Below, in pieces: positions 1-7,127 of a stretch of 64,000 bases of DNA (position 1 is its first letter; every line of letters begins with the position of its first letter). Made by a program: the position numbers and the translations under genes. The notes beneath the pieces were generated by a model. It saw nothing but the letters and a program-made list of their open reading frames with translations. It did no database searches and had not been told where the DNA came from. The DNA comes from Yersinia enterocolitica (lineage in GTDB: Bacteria; Pseudomonadota; Gammaproteobacteria; Enterobacterales; Enterobacteriaceae), in NCBI GenBank assembly GCA_002082245.2, contig NBTC02000002.1:3596001-3660000 (forward strand). Reading direction: 5' to 3'.

Positions 1-240
1 ATGGCGCAGCTGCTGGTACTGTAGCAATGTCTGTTGAGCAAAAGCCTTGAGCTGTGTACCGGCATCGGTCAGTTGCACCGTGCGGTTGTCTCGTAAAAAC
101 AGGGGCTGTCCGAGCGTCTCCTCCAGCCGCTGAATCTGGCGTGATAGGGTGGATGGACTGACGTGTGTAGCTTTAGCCGTGCGGCCAAAGTGGCGGCTTT
201 CAGCCAAATGCAGAAACAATTTCAGGTCACGTAAATCCAT
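1..240 (-). CDS. ilvY: IlvY, LysR-type activator of ilvC (N-terminal part only)
   Basis: Reading the minus strand from the ATG at 240 gives 80 codons, open to the window edge. The translation starts MDLRDLKLFLHLAESRHFGR and contains the LysR-family winged helix-turn-helix (about residues 18-37, with VSPSTLSRQIQRLE). The rest of the gene, with the inducer-binding domain, lies outside the window. It is divergent from ilvC across 263 bp, the standard arrangement in which IlvY with acetolactate or acetohydroxybutyrate activates ilvC and represses itself. The identification rests on the N-terminal sequence plus the ilvC neighbour. Confidence 0.93.
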   Translation of the reverse strand, partial: MDLRDLKLFLHLAESRHFGRTAKATHVSPSTLSRQIQRLEETLGQPLFLRDNRTVQLTDAGTQLKAFAQQTLLQYQQLRH

Positions 241-296
241 AACAGACAGCCTCTTAGGTGAGAAGAGCTATTGTATTGCATAAGAAATAAACTGTA

Positions 297-311
297 TTGC
301 AGAATTTGCAA
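297..311. promoter_or_regulatory. Candidate IlvY operator in the ilvY-ilvC intergenic region
   Basis: A perfect inverted repeat TTGCA-N5-TGCAA has the T-N11-A form typical of LysR-family sites. It lies between the two divergent starts. A second, weaker TTGTATTGCA motif lies just upstream (281-290). In E. coli IlvY binds tandem operators here. That this palindrome is one of them is inference. Confidence 0.5.
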
Positions 312-503
312 CGTCACATTGTTAATATATCAATTTCAGCAATGTGTTTCCTGTCATATAGTGAATCCAAGATAATCCCCGGACCAGACAGGGGATGTGA
401 AAAACAGCAACACACAACATTAGCTACACAAACACAATATTCGTTTGCAGTAACCAAAATAAATAGCTGCACCCACAAAACAGAACCCGAACGGAGTAAT
501 ACC

Positions 504-1982
504 ATGGCTAACTATTTCAACACATTGAACCTGCGTCAGCAGTTGGCGCAATTAGGTAAGTGTCGCTTTATGGCACGTGACGAATTTGCCGATGAAGCAA
601 GCTACCTGAACGGTAAAAAAGTGGTGATCGTCGGTTGTGGCGCACAAGGTCTGAACCAAGGCTTGAACATGCGTGACTCTGGTCTGGACGTGGCTTACGC
701 TCTGCGCAAAGAAGCGATTGCCGAGAAGCGTGCTTCATGGCGTAAAGCGACTGAAAATGGCTTCAAAGTAGGCACTTACGAAGAGTTGATCCCACAGGCT
801 GATTTGGTGGTTAACCTGACACCAGACAAACAGCACACCGCAGTGGTTCAGGCAGTTCAGCCACTGATGAAAGATGGTGCAGCACTGGGTTACTCTCATG
901 GCTTCAATATCGTTGAAGTGGGTGAGCAAGTTCGTAAAGACATCACCGTTGTGATGGTAGCGCCGAAATGCCCTGGCACTGAGGTTCGTGAAGAATACAA
1001 ACGTGGTTTTGGTGTGCCGACGCTGATCGCGGTTCACCCGGAAAACGATCCTAAAGGCGAAGGCATGGCGATTGCCAAGGCTTGGGCGGCAGCAACCGGT
1101 GGCCATCGCGCGGGTGTGTTGGAGTCCTCTTTCGTTGCGGAAGTAAAATCTGATCTGATGGGTGAGCAGACTATCCTGTGTGGTATGTTGCAGGCCGGTT
1201 CATTGCTGTGTTTCGATAAGCTGGTTTCTGAAGGTACTGACGCGGCTTATGCTGAGAAACTGATTCAGTTCGGTTGGGAAACCATTACCGAAGCGCTGAA
1301 ACAAGGCGGGATTACGCTGATGATGGACCGTCTGTCCAATCCGGCTAAACTGCGGGCTTATGCGCTGTCTGAACAGTTGAAAGAAATCATGGCTCCGTTG
1401 TTCCAAAAGCATATGGATGACATTATCTCCGGTGCTTTCTCCAGCGGTATGATGGCTGACTGGGCGCAAGACGATGTTAAATTGCTGGGCTGGCGTGAAG
1501 AGACCGGCAGAACAGCATTCGAGAATGCGCCACAGTTTGAAGGCAAAATCTCTGAGCAAGAATATTTCGACCACGGCGTATTGATGATTGCCATGGTGAA
1601 AGCCGGTGTTGAGTTGGCATTCGAAACTATGGTTGACTCCGGTATCATCGAAGAGTCTGCATATTATGAATCACTGCATGAGCTGCCATTGATCGCCAAC
1701 ACCATTGCCCGTAAGCGCTTGTATGAAATGAACGTGGTTATTTCTGATACGGCTGAATACGGTAACTATCTGTTCGCGAACGCGGCGGTTCCGTTGCTGA
1801 AAGGCAAATTCATGGATTCACTGCAAGCAGGGGATTTGGGTAAGAGCGTTGCCGGTACTGCGGTTGATAACGCGCAACTGCGTGATGTGAATGAAGCCAT
1901 TCGTAACCACCCAATTGAAGCCGTAGGTCACAAACTGCGTGGCTATATGACCGATATGAAGCGTATTGCAGTTGCGGGCTAA
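504..1982 (+). CDS. ilvC: Ketol-acid reductoisomerase (NADP+), class II
   Basis: The product catalyses the Mg2+- and NADPH-dependent isomeroreduction of acetolactate or acetohydroxybutyrate in isoleucine/valine synthesis, in the cytoplasm. The protein is 492 aa, the length of the long class II enterobacterial enzyme. It begins [14 protein letters not shown], and the Rossmann motif GCGAQG is at residues 44-49. The reading frame is open upstream to 297, but the ATG at 504 follows ACGGAG and matches the family N-terminus, so the shorter form is used. It is transcribed divergently from ilvY and followed by a strong terminator. Confidence 0.97.
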   Translation: MANYFNTLNLRQQLAQLGKCRFMARDEFADEASYLNGKKVVIVGCGAQGLNQGLNMRDSGLDVAYALRKEAIAEKRASWRKATENGFKVGTYEELIPQADLVVNLTPDKQHTAVVQAVQPLMKDGAALGYSHGFNIVEVGEQVRKDITVVMVAPKCPGTEVREEYKRGFGVPTLIAVHPENDPKGEGMAIAKAWAAATGGHRAGVLESSFVAEVKSDLMGEQTILCGMLQAGSLLCFDKLVSEGTDAAYAEKLIQFGWETITEALKQGGITLMMDRLSNPAKLRAYALSEQLKEIMAPLFQKHMDDIISGAFSSGMMADWAQDDVKLLGWREETGRTAFENAPQFEGKISEQEYFDHGVLMIAMVKAGVELAFETMVDSGIIEESAYYESLHELPLIANTIARKRLYEMNVVISDTAEYGNYLFANAAVPLLKGKFMDSLQAGDLGKSVAGTAVDNAQLRDVNEAIRNHPIEAVGHKLRGYMTDMKRIAVAG

Positions 1983-2041
1983 GTCCCTTTTGTCTTTGAC
2001 GCCGTCAGGTTTTTAGCGGCGTTTAACTCTGCGTGAAACAG

Positions 2042-2078
2042 GCCGCTGCCATTAAATAATGGTAGCGGCTTTTTTTTA
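2042..2078 (+). terminator. Rho-independent terminator of ilvC
   Basis: A near-perfect hairpin has the arms GCCGCTGCCATT and AATGGTAGCGGC and is followed by eight or nine T. It lies 60 bp after the ilvC stop. Confidence 0.9.
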
Positions 2079-2110
2079 TCTCAAATTTAAGCCATATCTT
2101 GCAGGCGAAA

Positions 2111-2170
2111 ATTTATTAAATTAATGCTATCCCGGCCCGAAAAAAATCTTGTAAGGTGTTAATCGTGGTT
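2111..2170 (+). repeat. Copy 1 of the 60-bp regulatory repeat, upstream of the bacteriocin gene
   Basis: These 60 bp match 7981-8040 at 59 of 60 positions; the only difference is G/C at 2126/7996. The block contains CCCGGCCCG, an A run and CTTGTAAGGTGTTAATCGTG. Its 3' edge is half of an inverted repeat, GTGTTAA (2156-2162) N7 TTAACAC (2170-2176), perfect here and imperfect in copy 2. Both copies are followed by a terminator hairpin and then a gene (bacteriocin or Q-like antiterminator). It probably carries a promoter and a regulator-binding site. TTGTAA at 2149 is a possible -35, but I cannot fix the -10. Confidence 0.75.
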
Positions 2171-2237
2171 TAACACATCGCAGACAAACTCAGTATTAAA
2201 CGCTATTAATCATAATATTCTTATGAAGGTAATAACG

Positions 2238-2268
2238 CACCTCGCTAATTAGCGGGGTGTTTTTATTT
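2238..2268 (+). terminator. Leader terminator upstream of the bacteriocin gene
   Basis: A 22-nt hairpin (2238-2259) has a 9-bp stem and an AATT loop and is followed by TTTTTATTT. It lies between the 60-bp repeat and the bacteriocin start at 2396, so transcripts from the repeat should stop here unless antiterminated. The equivalent hairpin at 8089-8110 has the same stem length and loop. Its base differences keep pairing, including a C-G to G-C swap at the base of the stem. Confidence 0.8.
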
Positions 2269-2395
2269 GTGGGTCTGGCAAAGCTAAAGAATAAAACTCA
2301 TGACATTTAAATAATGTTAAGGAGGTGAAAAAGATAAATAGGTTTAGCAGTCAATATTCTCGTTAATTATAAAAACTTAAATAAGGAAATAAAGT

Positions 2396-2734
2396 ATGGG
2401 AAAAGGACACAGTAATGTAATGGGTCAGGGCCGCCGTGGCTCAACTGATGGCGTCAAGGGCGTGCCGAGAGGGCTTAGTGCTGGAAATCCTAATAAAGGT
2501 AGAGGGTGGGGAGTATCGCAAACCCCCTATGGGGCTATTCGCAATTATAATCCAAGCAAGTTCGGTAGCCGTTCTGGCGGTAATCGAGGTGGCAATAACC
2601 GTTCACGTCATCGCGGCAATCCTCCAAGTCCCCCTAATCTGGCACAAAGGCCAGAGCTACAAGTAGCAATAGTCCCCGGTGTTGCCGTTCCCCTATCACT
2701 GGTTGCTGGTGAATGGGGGGTTTACGCTGCTTAA
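2396..2734 (+). CDS. Colicin-E-like bacteriocin, N-terminal fragment upstream of the frameshift
   Basis: This 112-aa frame starts at an ATG 8 nt after AAGGA. It is Gly/Arg/Asn-rich and resembles the disordered Tol-recruiting N-terminus of E colicins; GRGWGVSQTPYG (about residues 36-47) sits where E colicins have the TolB box. It ends VAGEWGVYAA at 2734. Removing one G from the six-G run at 2715-2720 would join it in frame, as EWGFTLLKP, to the downstream reading frame, which continues the colicin translocation domain. I read 2396-5045 as one gene of about 882 codons broken by a single base. Whether the break is real, phase-variable or a sequencing error cannot be told here. Confidence 0.8.
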   Translation: MGKGHSNVMGQGRRGSTDGVKGVPRGLSAGNPNKGRGWGVSQTPYGAIRNYNPSKFGSRSGGNRGGNNRSRHRGNPPSPPNLAQRPELQVAIVPGVAVPLSLVAGEWGVYAA

Positions 2735-5045
2735 ACCAAAGGTAGTTGCTGCGGCACTTGATCTGGCTCTTACGCGGATGGCGATGTTTGCTGTGGACGC
2801 GGCGCCTTATATCGGGCGGTTCGCCGGGGTTGTTGGCATGTTGCTGGCACCCTCTGAAATCGCGAAAGATGATATGTCAGTGACCCGGCGCACGGTCGTC
2901 ACCCTGCCTGCCGAGCGCATCATCAGCGTGCCATTGGCACAATTACCCACACAATCAGCAGTAGTGGCTAATGTCCGGCTGCATGATGTGGTACAGGATG
3001 GTGTGCAGAAAATCGCGGTAGTGAAATCCAAACATGTGCCGATTACGGTGCCAGTAGTACAGGCTAAACCCACTGATCGGACAGGGGTATTTACCGCTCA
3101 GATCCTCAATGGGATGCCACCTATCCACATCCATATTGATACGAGTTCTTCCCCTCCCACGGCAGCGCAACCAAGCGGTGTCAGTGAGGTGAGGGATAGC
3201 CCTGTAACACCGGTATTTTCTCCACTGGGAAGTAACAGCCATGACGCGATTGTCTACTTCCCCGCAGAAGCGAACACTGACCCTGTCTATATTTCAGTCA
3301 CGACAGTGCTAATACCAGAGCAGATTAAACAGGTGGAGGAGGAAAATCGGCAAAAACAAGCACAATGGGATGCGAAGTATCCACAAGTGCAACAGGCTCT
3401 ATTTGAAAAACAACGTGCCATTCAGACTGTGGCTGAAAAAGAGGCAATATTGCATGCAGTCAAGGAGACGGCTGAGGGTAAGTCATTCTTAAACCCGGAA
3501 AAATTTCCGATGGAGGAATACCTTATAGCTTGGTTTGAATACTCAAAAACAACCATTAAGATGGATATATCGATTAATTCAGCGGTTGCGCGAGACTATT
3601 TTTTACAAAAGGGGCCGATGGTCATGTACCCTCTTTTGTATACCTTTCAGTCAGAAAGTCAGGGTGAGCAACATGCCCGTGATACAAATATTGCGACATT
3701 AGAACGGATATATCGGCGTTTAACGACGGCGCGAGACAATATAAATCAGGCCCAGCATGAGTTAAATACGGCCAAGAATGAAGTCAACAATGCTGATCAG
3801 CATATACAGGTAGTCAGGGCGCAACTGGTTGAGGCCGAAGCCCGGTGGATTGTAGAAGCACCCGCCAGACAGCGTGTTGAACGTGAGCGACTGGCGGCAG
3901 CCTACCTCGCCAGACAGCAGGCTGTCACTCCCCAAAATACCTTCTCCTTACCTGCTCATCCGCCAGGGGGCGCACATTCTCCCAGTTTTGCCGCAGGCGG
4001 TGCGGGTGCTATAACATTAAGTCCTCAGGTTGCTAATCATTTAGGTACCTCATTACGGCGGGTATCGGAGCGATTTCGCAGCATAGACACAAGTTCGTTG
4101 GCCGATCCAATGGCTGTCATTATTGGTACGGGCTTCTATTCGGATAATGATAGGGAAGGAGCGAATCAGCCGCCATTAGTCGGTAGTTTCTCTCTCAGGG
4201 ACATAGGATTATCCCTTGGCGCGCCGTTACTACATCAAGGTGACGTAGATTCTCCGGTCCGAATTTTGATGGCCCAAAAGGATGATTGGACCGGTGTTTA
4301 TGCGGTAAAAACCCAAGCTGCAAATGTTGCTGCTAAGGTGAAGGTCGGGCAAGCACAGCTTGATAGGTCAAATGGTGTTTATACATTTACCACCGACAGC
4401 CAGCCGCCACGCACCTTTACTTTTACTCCAGTACAACCGCCCAGCATGGATATCAGCTCGGTATTACCACAACCTGCCAGTGCGCCGGTTGTTCCGTCGC
4501 ATACTGGGGCTGATATCACTTTTCTGGCGACAAAGCGAGCACTGACGTTCCTTGCACATGAGGAGATTGATTTCCACGATTACGTCATTTGGTTCCCAGC
4601 AGAGTCGGGGCTGGAACCGGTGTATATTTATCTTAAAACGCCACGGGATGAGCCGGGTGAAGTAACCGGTCGTGGGCAGCAAGTTGCAGGCGTTTGGTTG
4701 GCAGAGGCGGGTAAGGGGCTGGGAGCACCCATCCCAGTACAGATTGCCGATAAATTACGTGGCAGGAAGTTCAGTAGTTTTGATAGATTTAGGGCAGCGT
4801 TTTGGCAGGAGGTTGCGAATGATCCTGAGCTATCTGGGCAGTTTAATAAAACTAACTACGTCGAAATGCTAAATCAACGAGCCCCATACCCACCTTCCAT
4901 AGAGCAAATTGGTGATAGGAAAAAATATGAAATTCATCATGTTAAGTTTATAAATAACGGAGGAGAGGTTTACAATATTGAAAACCTAAGAATCATGACA
5001 CCGAAACGGCACATTAATATTCACTCCGGAAATAGAGGGAAATAA
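2679..5045 (+). CDS. Colicin-E-like DNase bacteriocin, main part (downstream of the frameshift)
   Basis: The 788-aa frame opens at a GTG inside the upstream ORF. In order it shows an E-colicin translocation domain (about residues 50-205, with PSEIAKDD and VPVVQAKPT); two coiled-coil stretches (about 209-260 and 335-415), as in a receptor-binding hairpin; a pyocin-S-like segment ending HDYVIWFPAESGLEPVYIYL (about 633-652); and a colicin E2/E7/E8/E9-type HNH DNase. The nuclease has FSSFDRFRAAFWQEV, then YEIHH and TPKRHINIH near the C-terminus, so the metal-binding and catalytic His residues are present. The FPAE..PVYI motif occurs twice (near 190 and 635). The stop is one base before the immunity ATG. 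Without the N-terminal 100 residues the product should be unable to cross the outer membrane. Confidence 0.85.
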   Translation: MLPFPYHWLLVNGGFTLLKPKVVAAALDLALTRMAMFAVDAAPYIGRFAGVVGMLLAPSEIAKDDMSVTRRTVVTLPAERIISVPLAQLPTQSAVVANVRLHDVVQDGVQKIAVVKSKHVPITVPVVQAKPTDRTGVFTAQILNGMPPIHIHIDTSSSPPTAAQPSGVSEVRDSPVTPVFSPLGSNSHDAIVYFPAEANTDPVYISVTTVLIPEQIKQVEEENRQKQAQWDAKYPQVQQALFEKQRAIQTVAEKEAILHAVKETAEGKSFLNPEKFPMEEYLIAWFEYSKTTIKMDISINSAVARDYFLQKGPMVMYPLLYTFQSESQGEQHARDTNIATLERIYRRLTTARDNINQAQHELNTAKNEVNNADQHIQVVRAQLVEAEARWIVEAPARQRVERERLAAAYLARQQAVTPQNTFSLPAHPPGGAHSPSFAAGGAGAITLSPQVANHLGTSLRRVSERFRSIDTSSLADPMAVIIGTGFYSDNDREGANQPPLVGSFSLRDIGLSLGAPLLHQGDVDSPVRILMAQKDDWTGVYAVKTQAANVAAKVKVGQAQLDRSNGVYTFTTDSQPPRTFTFTPVQPPSMDISSVLPQPASAPVVPSHTGADITFLATKRALTFLAHEEIDFHDYVIWFPAESGLEPVYIYLKTPRDEPGEVTGRGQQVAGVWLAEAGKGLGAPIPVQIADKLRGRKFSSFDRFRAAFWQEVANDPELSGQFNKTNYVEMLNQRAPYPPSIEQIGDRKKYEIHHVKFINNGGEVYNIENLRIMTPKRHINIHSGNRGK
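4581..4633 (+). repeat. Bacteriocin-internal homology box W (IWFP...YIYL), shared with orphan cassette 2
   Basis: The 53 bp encoding YVIWFPAESGLEPVYIYL recur at 6413-6465, immediately upstream of the second orphan toxin domain, with 50 of 53 bases identical. It marks the boundary between the conserved body and an exchangeable C-terminal module. Confidence 0.85.
4718..4784 (+). repeat. Bacteriocin-internal homology box L (LGAPIPVQIADKLRGR.FSSFD), shared with orphan cassettes 1 and 3
   Basis: These 67 bp recur at 5421-5487 (64 of 67 identical) and at 7228-7295 (one inserted T). They encode the linker just before the DNase domain. They could serve as the crossover region for swapping toxin/immunity modules. 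Confidence 0.85.
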
Positions 5046-5046
5046 T

Positions 5047-5304
5047 ATGGAACTTAAAAAAGAGTTAACAGACTATACTGAAAATGAGTTTCTAGAGTTG
5101 ATTAATTTATTATTTATTGGTGAATTCTCTTCAGAAGAGGAGCATGACGAACTTGTAAATCATATTGTAAAAATTACAGAACACCCTAATGGTACTGATA
5201 TCCTTTATTATCCTGAGGCTGGAGTGGAGGATAGCCCCGAGGGAGTTATTAAATTCATTAAAAAATGGCGAGCCGAAAATGGCAAGCCTGGATTTAAAGA
5301 GTAA
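5047..5304 (+). CDS. Colicin DNase immunity protein (Im2/Im9 family)
   Basis: The 85-aa acidic protein MELKKELTDYTENEFLELI... follows the Im9 pattern closely. The helix-III recognition motif is GTDILYYPEAG (equivalent to Asp51, Tyr54 and Tyr55 of Im9), and the tail is KKWRAENGKPGFK. It should bind and block the HNH DNase in the producing cell. The ATG lies one base after the bacteriocin stop, with AGAGGGAA inside the bacteriocin 3' end as ribosome site, so the two are translationally coupled. It is a homologue of the third immunity gene (7560-7814). Confidence 0.95.
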   Translation: MELKKELTDYTENEFLELINLLFIGEFSSEEEHDELVNHIVKITEHPNGTDILYYPEAGVEDSPEGVIKFIKKWRAENGKPGFKE

Positions 5305-5320
5305 GTTATATCTGCAAGTA

Positions 5321-5487
5321 ATAATATAAGCCGCCTTTCTGGCGGGTTATATTTTATTAATTAGTTAATAGAAACATAAACACTCATTTATTATATCATT
5401 TGGTCCTCAGATTATTAGTAGCTGGGAGCACTGATCCCAGTACAGATTGCCGATAAATTACGTGGCAGGACGTTCAGTAGTTTTGAT
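5321..5487 (+). repeat. Orphan-cassette leader, copy A
   Basis: This block is nearly the same as 7128-7295. It contains a small terminator-like hairpin (CCGCC-TTTCT-GGCGG followed by TTATATTTT, 5331-5355), an AT-rich stretch around TTATTAATTAGTTAATA, a short ATCATTTGGT match to the bacteriocin, the stop TAG (5419-5421) and box L. A related AT-rich stretch plus box W is at 6374-6466. The shared layout says the orphan cassettes arose by duplication or acquisition at one kind of site. Confidence 0.75.
5331..5356 (+). terminator. Putative terminator after the bacteriocin-immunity operon
   Basis: A 5-bp GC stem CCGCC/GGCGG with loop TTTCT is followed by GTTATATTTT, 26 bp after the immunity stop. 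A matching copy follows the second orphan immunity gene. The stem is short and the T tract interrupted, so it may be weak. Confidence 0.5.
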
Positions 5488-5508
5488 GAATTAGAGGATA
5501 ATAAGCTG

Positions 5509-5766
5509 ATGATCGAGCGGCTGGAGCGAATCTTGATGGGGGAACTCACGGCCACTGATATTGATAAACGCTTTTATACTCATGAAATCAGAGAGCTAGA
5601 ACGATATCGTGCGCTAGGGGTGCCGGATGGTGTTAATGATAAATCTGTTTGGAATGACGCTCATACCGCAACTCTGGAGGACTATAAGGTTAATGAAAAA
5701 AAACAGCCTTTATATACGCCAGAAGCTGAGGATGCATATATAAAAGCAGAGTTAAAAAATATTTAG
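5509..5766 (+). CDS. Orphan bacteriocin toxin C-terminus 1 (silent cassette)
   Basis: The open frame really begins at 5422, just after an in-frame TAG. It encodes LGALIPVQIADKLRGR and FSSFD, the linker found in the intact bacteriocin, before the first ATG at 5509. From that ATG there are 85 aa, including TATDIDKRFYTHEIRELERY, SVWNDAHTATLEDY and LYTPEAEDAY. This resembles the tails of contact-dependent or Rhs-type polymorphic toxins, but I cannot name the catalytic family. There is no ribosome site at 5509 and no start for the linker part. As it stands it looks like a displaced module that becomes a toxin only if recombined onto the bacteriocin body. The predicted immunity gene follows at 5777. 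Confidence 0.65.
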   Translation: MIERLERILMGELTATDIDKRFYTHEIRELERYRALGVPDGVNDKSVWNDAHTATLEDYKVNEKKQPLYTPEAEDAYIKAELKNI

Positions 5767-5776
5767 GAGATAAATA

Positions 5777-6040
5777 ATGTCAAATATGGAAAAAATAATT
5801 AAAAATGAAACAGTCGAAGATGTTCTATTAGCCTTCACTCCTAATACAGCATATCAAGGTATTGATCGAATGTATGTGAAATATCATTTTGATGTGGTAG
5901 CTAACCGAGATCTTTTATTTACATATCAGAGGTTAATAAAAGAAGGTAAGTTGGCTGAAGATGATAAAGGGCATACACTCAAAGGTCCCAACTGGAAAGA
6001 ACCGAAATTCGTAACCGATAAAAAATACGATGCGGAATAG
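5777..6040 (+). CDS. Predicted immunity protein for orphan toxin 1
   Basis: The 87-aa protein MSNMEKIIKNETVEDVLLAF has an excellent ribosome site, AGGAG, which overlaps the stop of the orphan toxin (TAGGAG), so it is coupled to it. It has no signal peptide or membrane segment and is Lys/Asp-rich with the tail GPNWKEPKF. No family is recognised. Assignment as immunity protein comes from position: in this locus every toxin C-terminus is followed within 10 bp by a small gene. An intact gene after a start-less toxin suggests selection for immunity. Confidence 0.65.
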   Translation: MSNMEKIIKNETVEDVLLAFTPNTAYQGIDRMYVKYHFDVVANRDLLFTYQRLIKEGKLAEDDKGHTLKGPNWKEPKFVTDKKYDAE

Positions 6041-6385
6041 TATTCAGCATTACTAAAAATTTATTGTAATTAATAATCAGTGAACAAGGATGTTACTGGT
6101 TATTTTTTATGATTACTGATTGTGATATTAATGTGAATATATTTATGAGATGAATTGTGGGGCTAAAATTACGACTAATTTGGTTTGATAAAAACTGATG
6201 TGTTAGTTGGCATGAGATTTTATAAGAATTTTGGGGGTGATGATACTATCATCGAGATATTAGAGCTTCCTTTGGATGATACGATGAATTACGGGGGTGA
6301 AGTAGCATAGAACTGGATGATATCTATTCAACCACATTTTAAAAATATCATTACAATAGATAAGTATGAGTACTTTATTAATTAG
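6041..6385 (+). other. AT-rich spacer with decayed coding material between orphan cassettes 1 and 2
   Basis: There is no convincing full gene. It contains a 32-codon frame at 6212-6310, listed separately, and the AT-rich cassette leader from about 6374. There is no clear terminator after the 6040 stop. Low GC throughout fits the surrounding island. Confidence 0.5.
6212..6310 (+). pseudogene. Short frame, possibly the 3' remnant of another immunity gene
   Basis: ATG to TAG encodes 32 aa, starting MRFYKNFGGDDTIIEILELP and ending MNYGGEVA. It has no good ribosome site. The acidic, patterned composition and position in the toxin/immunity array suggest leftover coding sequence rather than chance, but no family can be assigned. 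Confidence 0.3.
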
Positions 6386-6784
6386 TTGCTGAAATATAAA
6401 TACTCTATTTATTACATCATTTGGTTCCCGGCAGCGTCGGGGCTGGAACCGGTGTATATTTATCTAAGTAAATCTAAAGAGTCGTATTCTCATGGTTTCA
6501 AACATTACCCTCCCAAGAATATGAAGTGGGACGATATTGTTAACTCGACTAAATCAGGTCCGGCAAAATTCAAACAAGGTGTTAATATCCCTGAAGTTGA
6601 TCAAGAAGTTTGGTTGGCAGGGATTTCAGTAACTAATGGTCAATCTTGGAAAGTTAAGGAATTTAGAGATGTTCAAGGTGCATATAAAGGAAAGGAAACT
6701 TGCTGGGTAGTAACTAAAGAATCGGGGGGTGCTATTCATTCTCATCCAATTGGTGAAGCCGAATCCAGGAGATTAATAAAATGA
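6386..6784 (+). CDS. Orphan bacteriocin toxin C-terminus 2 (silent cassette, TTG start only)
   Basis: The 132-aa frame begins at a TTG without a ribosome site. The first 27 residues are cassette leader plus box W (IIWFPAASGLEPVYIYL), which matches the bacteriocin body. The remaining roughly 105 residues are unrelated to the DNase: YSHGFKHYPPKNMKWDDIV, then VNSTKSGPAKFKQGVNIPEV, then TKESGGAIHSHPIGEAE near the end. The C-terminal HSHP could be catalytic. It may be a small RNase-type toxin of the kind found on CdiA/Rhs proteins, but this is a guess. It overlaps its immunity-type gene by 4 bp (ATGA), so the pair is coupled. Probably inactive unless recombined with the upstream bacteriocin. Confidence 0.65.
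   Translation: MLKYKYSIYYIIWFPAASGLEPVYIYLSKSKESYSHGFKHYPPKNMKWDDIVNSTKSGPAKFKQGVNIPEVDQEVWLAGISVTNGQSWKVKEFRDVQGAYKGKETCWVVTKESGGAIHSHPIGEAESRRLIK
6413..6465 (+). repeat. Homology box W in orphan cassette 2
   Basis: 50 of 53 bases are identical to 4581-4633 inside the bacteriocin gene, in the same reading frame relative to the downstream toxin domain. A single crossover here would replace the DNase with toxin 2. Confidence 0.85.
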
Positions 6785-7101
6785 ACAAAGAATTAAAATT
6801 ATTTGATGACGTATTATATATAAGTAATGCTGAATATATATATAACGATCTGCATTCTATTCAAAAAGATGATAAGTTGTCAGATGTTATTGACCTTCTT
6901 GATGAGGATCTACTACAGATAAAATATCTGAATGGCTCTATTGTTGATGTTGGTTGGTATCCCTCTTTTGACGAGAGTGGTTATTTTAAAGTTATGTCTA
7001 TTAGACATGAGGACTGGGAGAATCCCATTTACTCCAGCACTTTAGGATTTAGCCTTAACCAGTTGTTGGAAGAAATCAAAATGGCCATATCAAAAATTTA
7101 A
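6781..7101 (+). CDS. Predicted immunity protein for orphan toxin 2
   Basis: The 106-aa acidic protein MNKELKLFDDVLYISNAEYI has no signal peptide. Its start overlaps the toxin stop as ATGA. Asp/Glu-rich stretches (KLSDVIDLLDEDLLQIKYL) fit a protein that neutralises a basic nuclease domain. The family is not recognised; the role is inferred from position and size. A terminator-like hairpin follows at 7136. Confidence 0.65.
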   Translation: MNKELKLFDDVLYISNAEYIYNDLHSIQKDDKLSDVIDLLDEDLLQIKYLNGSIVDVGWYPSFDESGYFKVMSIRHEDWENPIYSSTLGFSLNQLLEEIKMAISKI

Positions 7102-7127
7102 CTATTGGCCACTTGGTTTCCAAAATT

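Noticed and set aside
2436..2666. Alternative-frame ORF inside the bacteriocin N-terminus
   Set aside because: Shadow of the 2396 frame without its own ribosome site; the Gly-rich frame is the colicin-like one.
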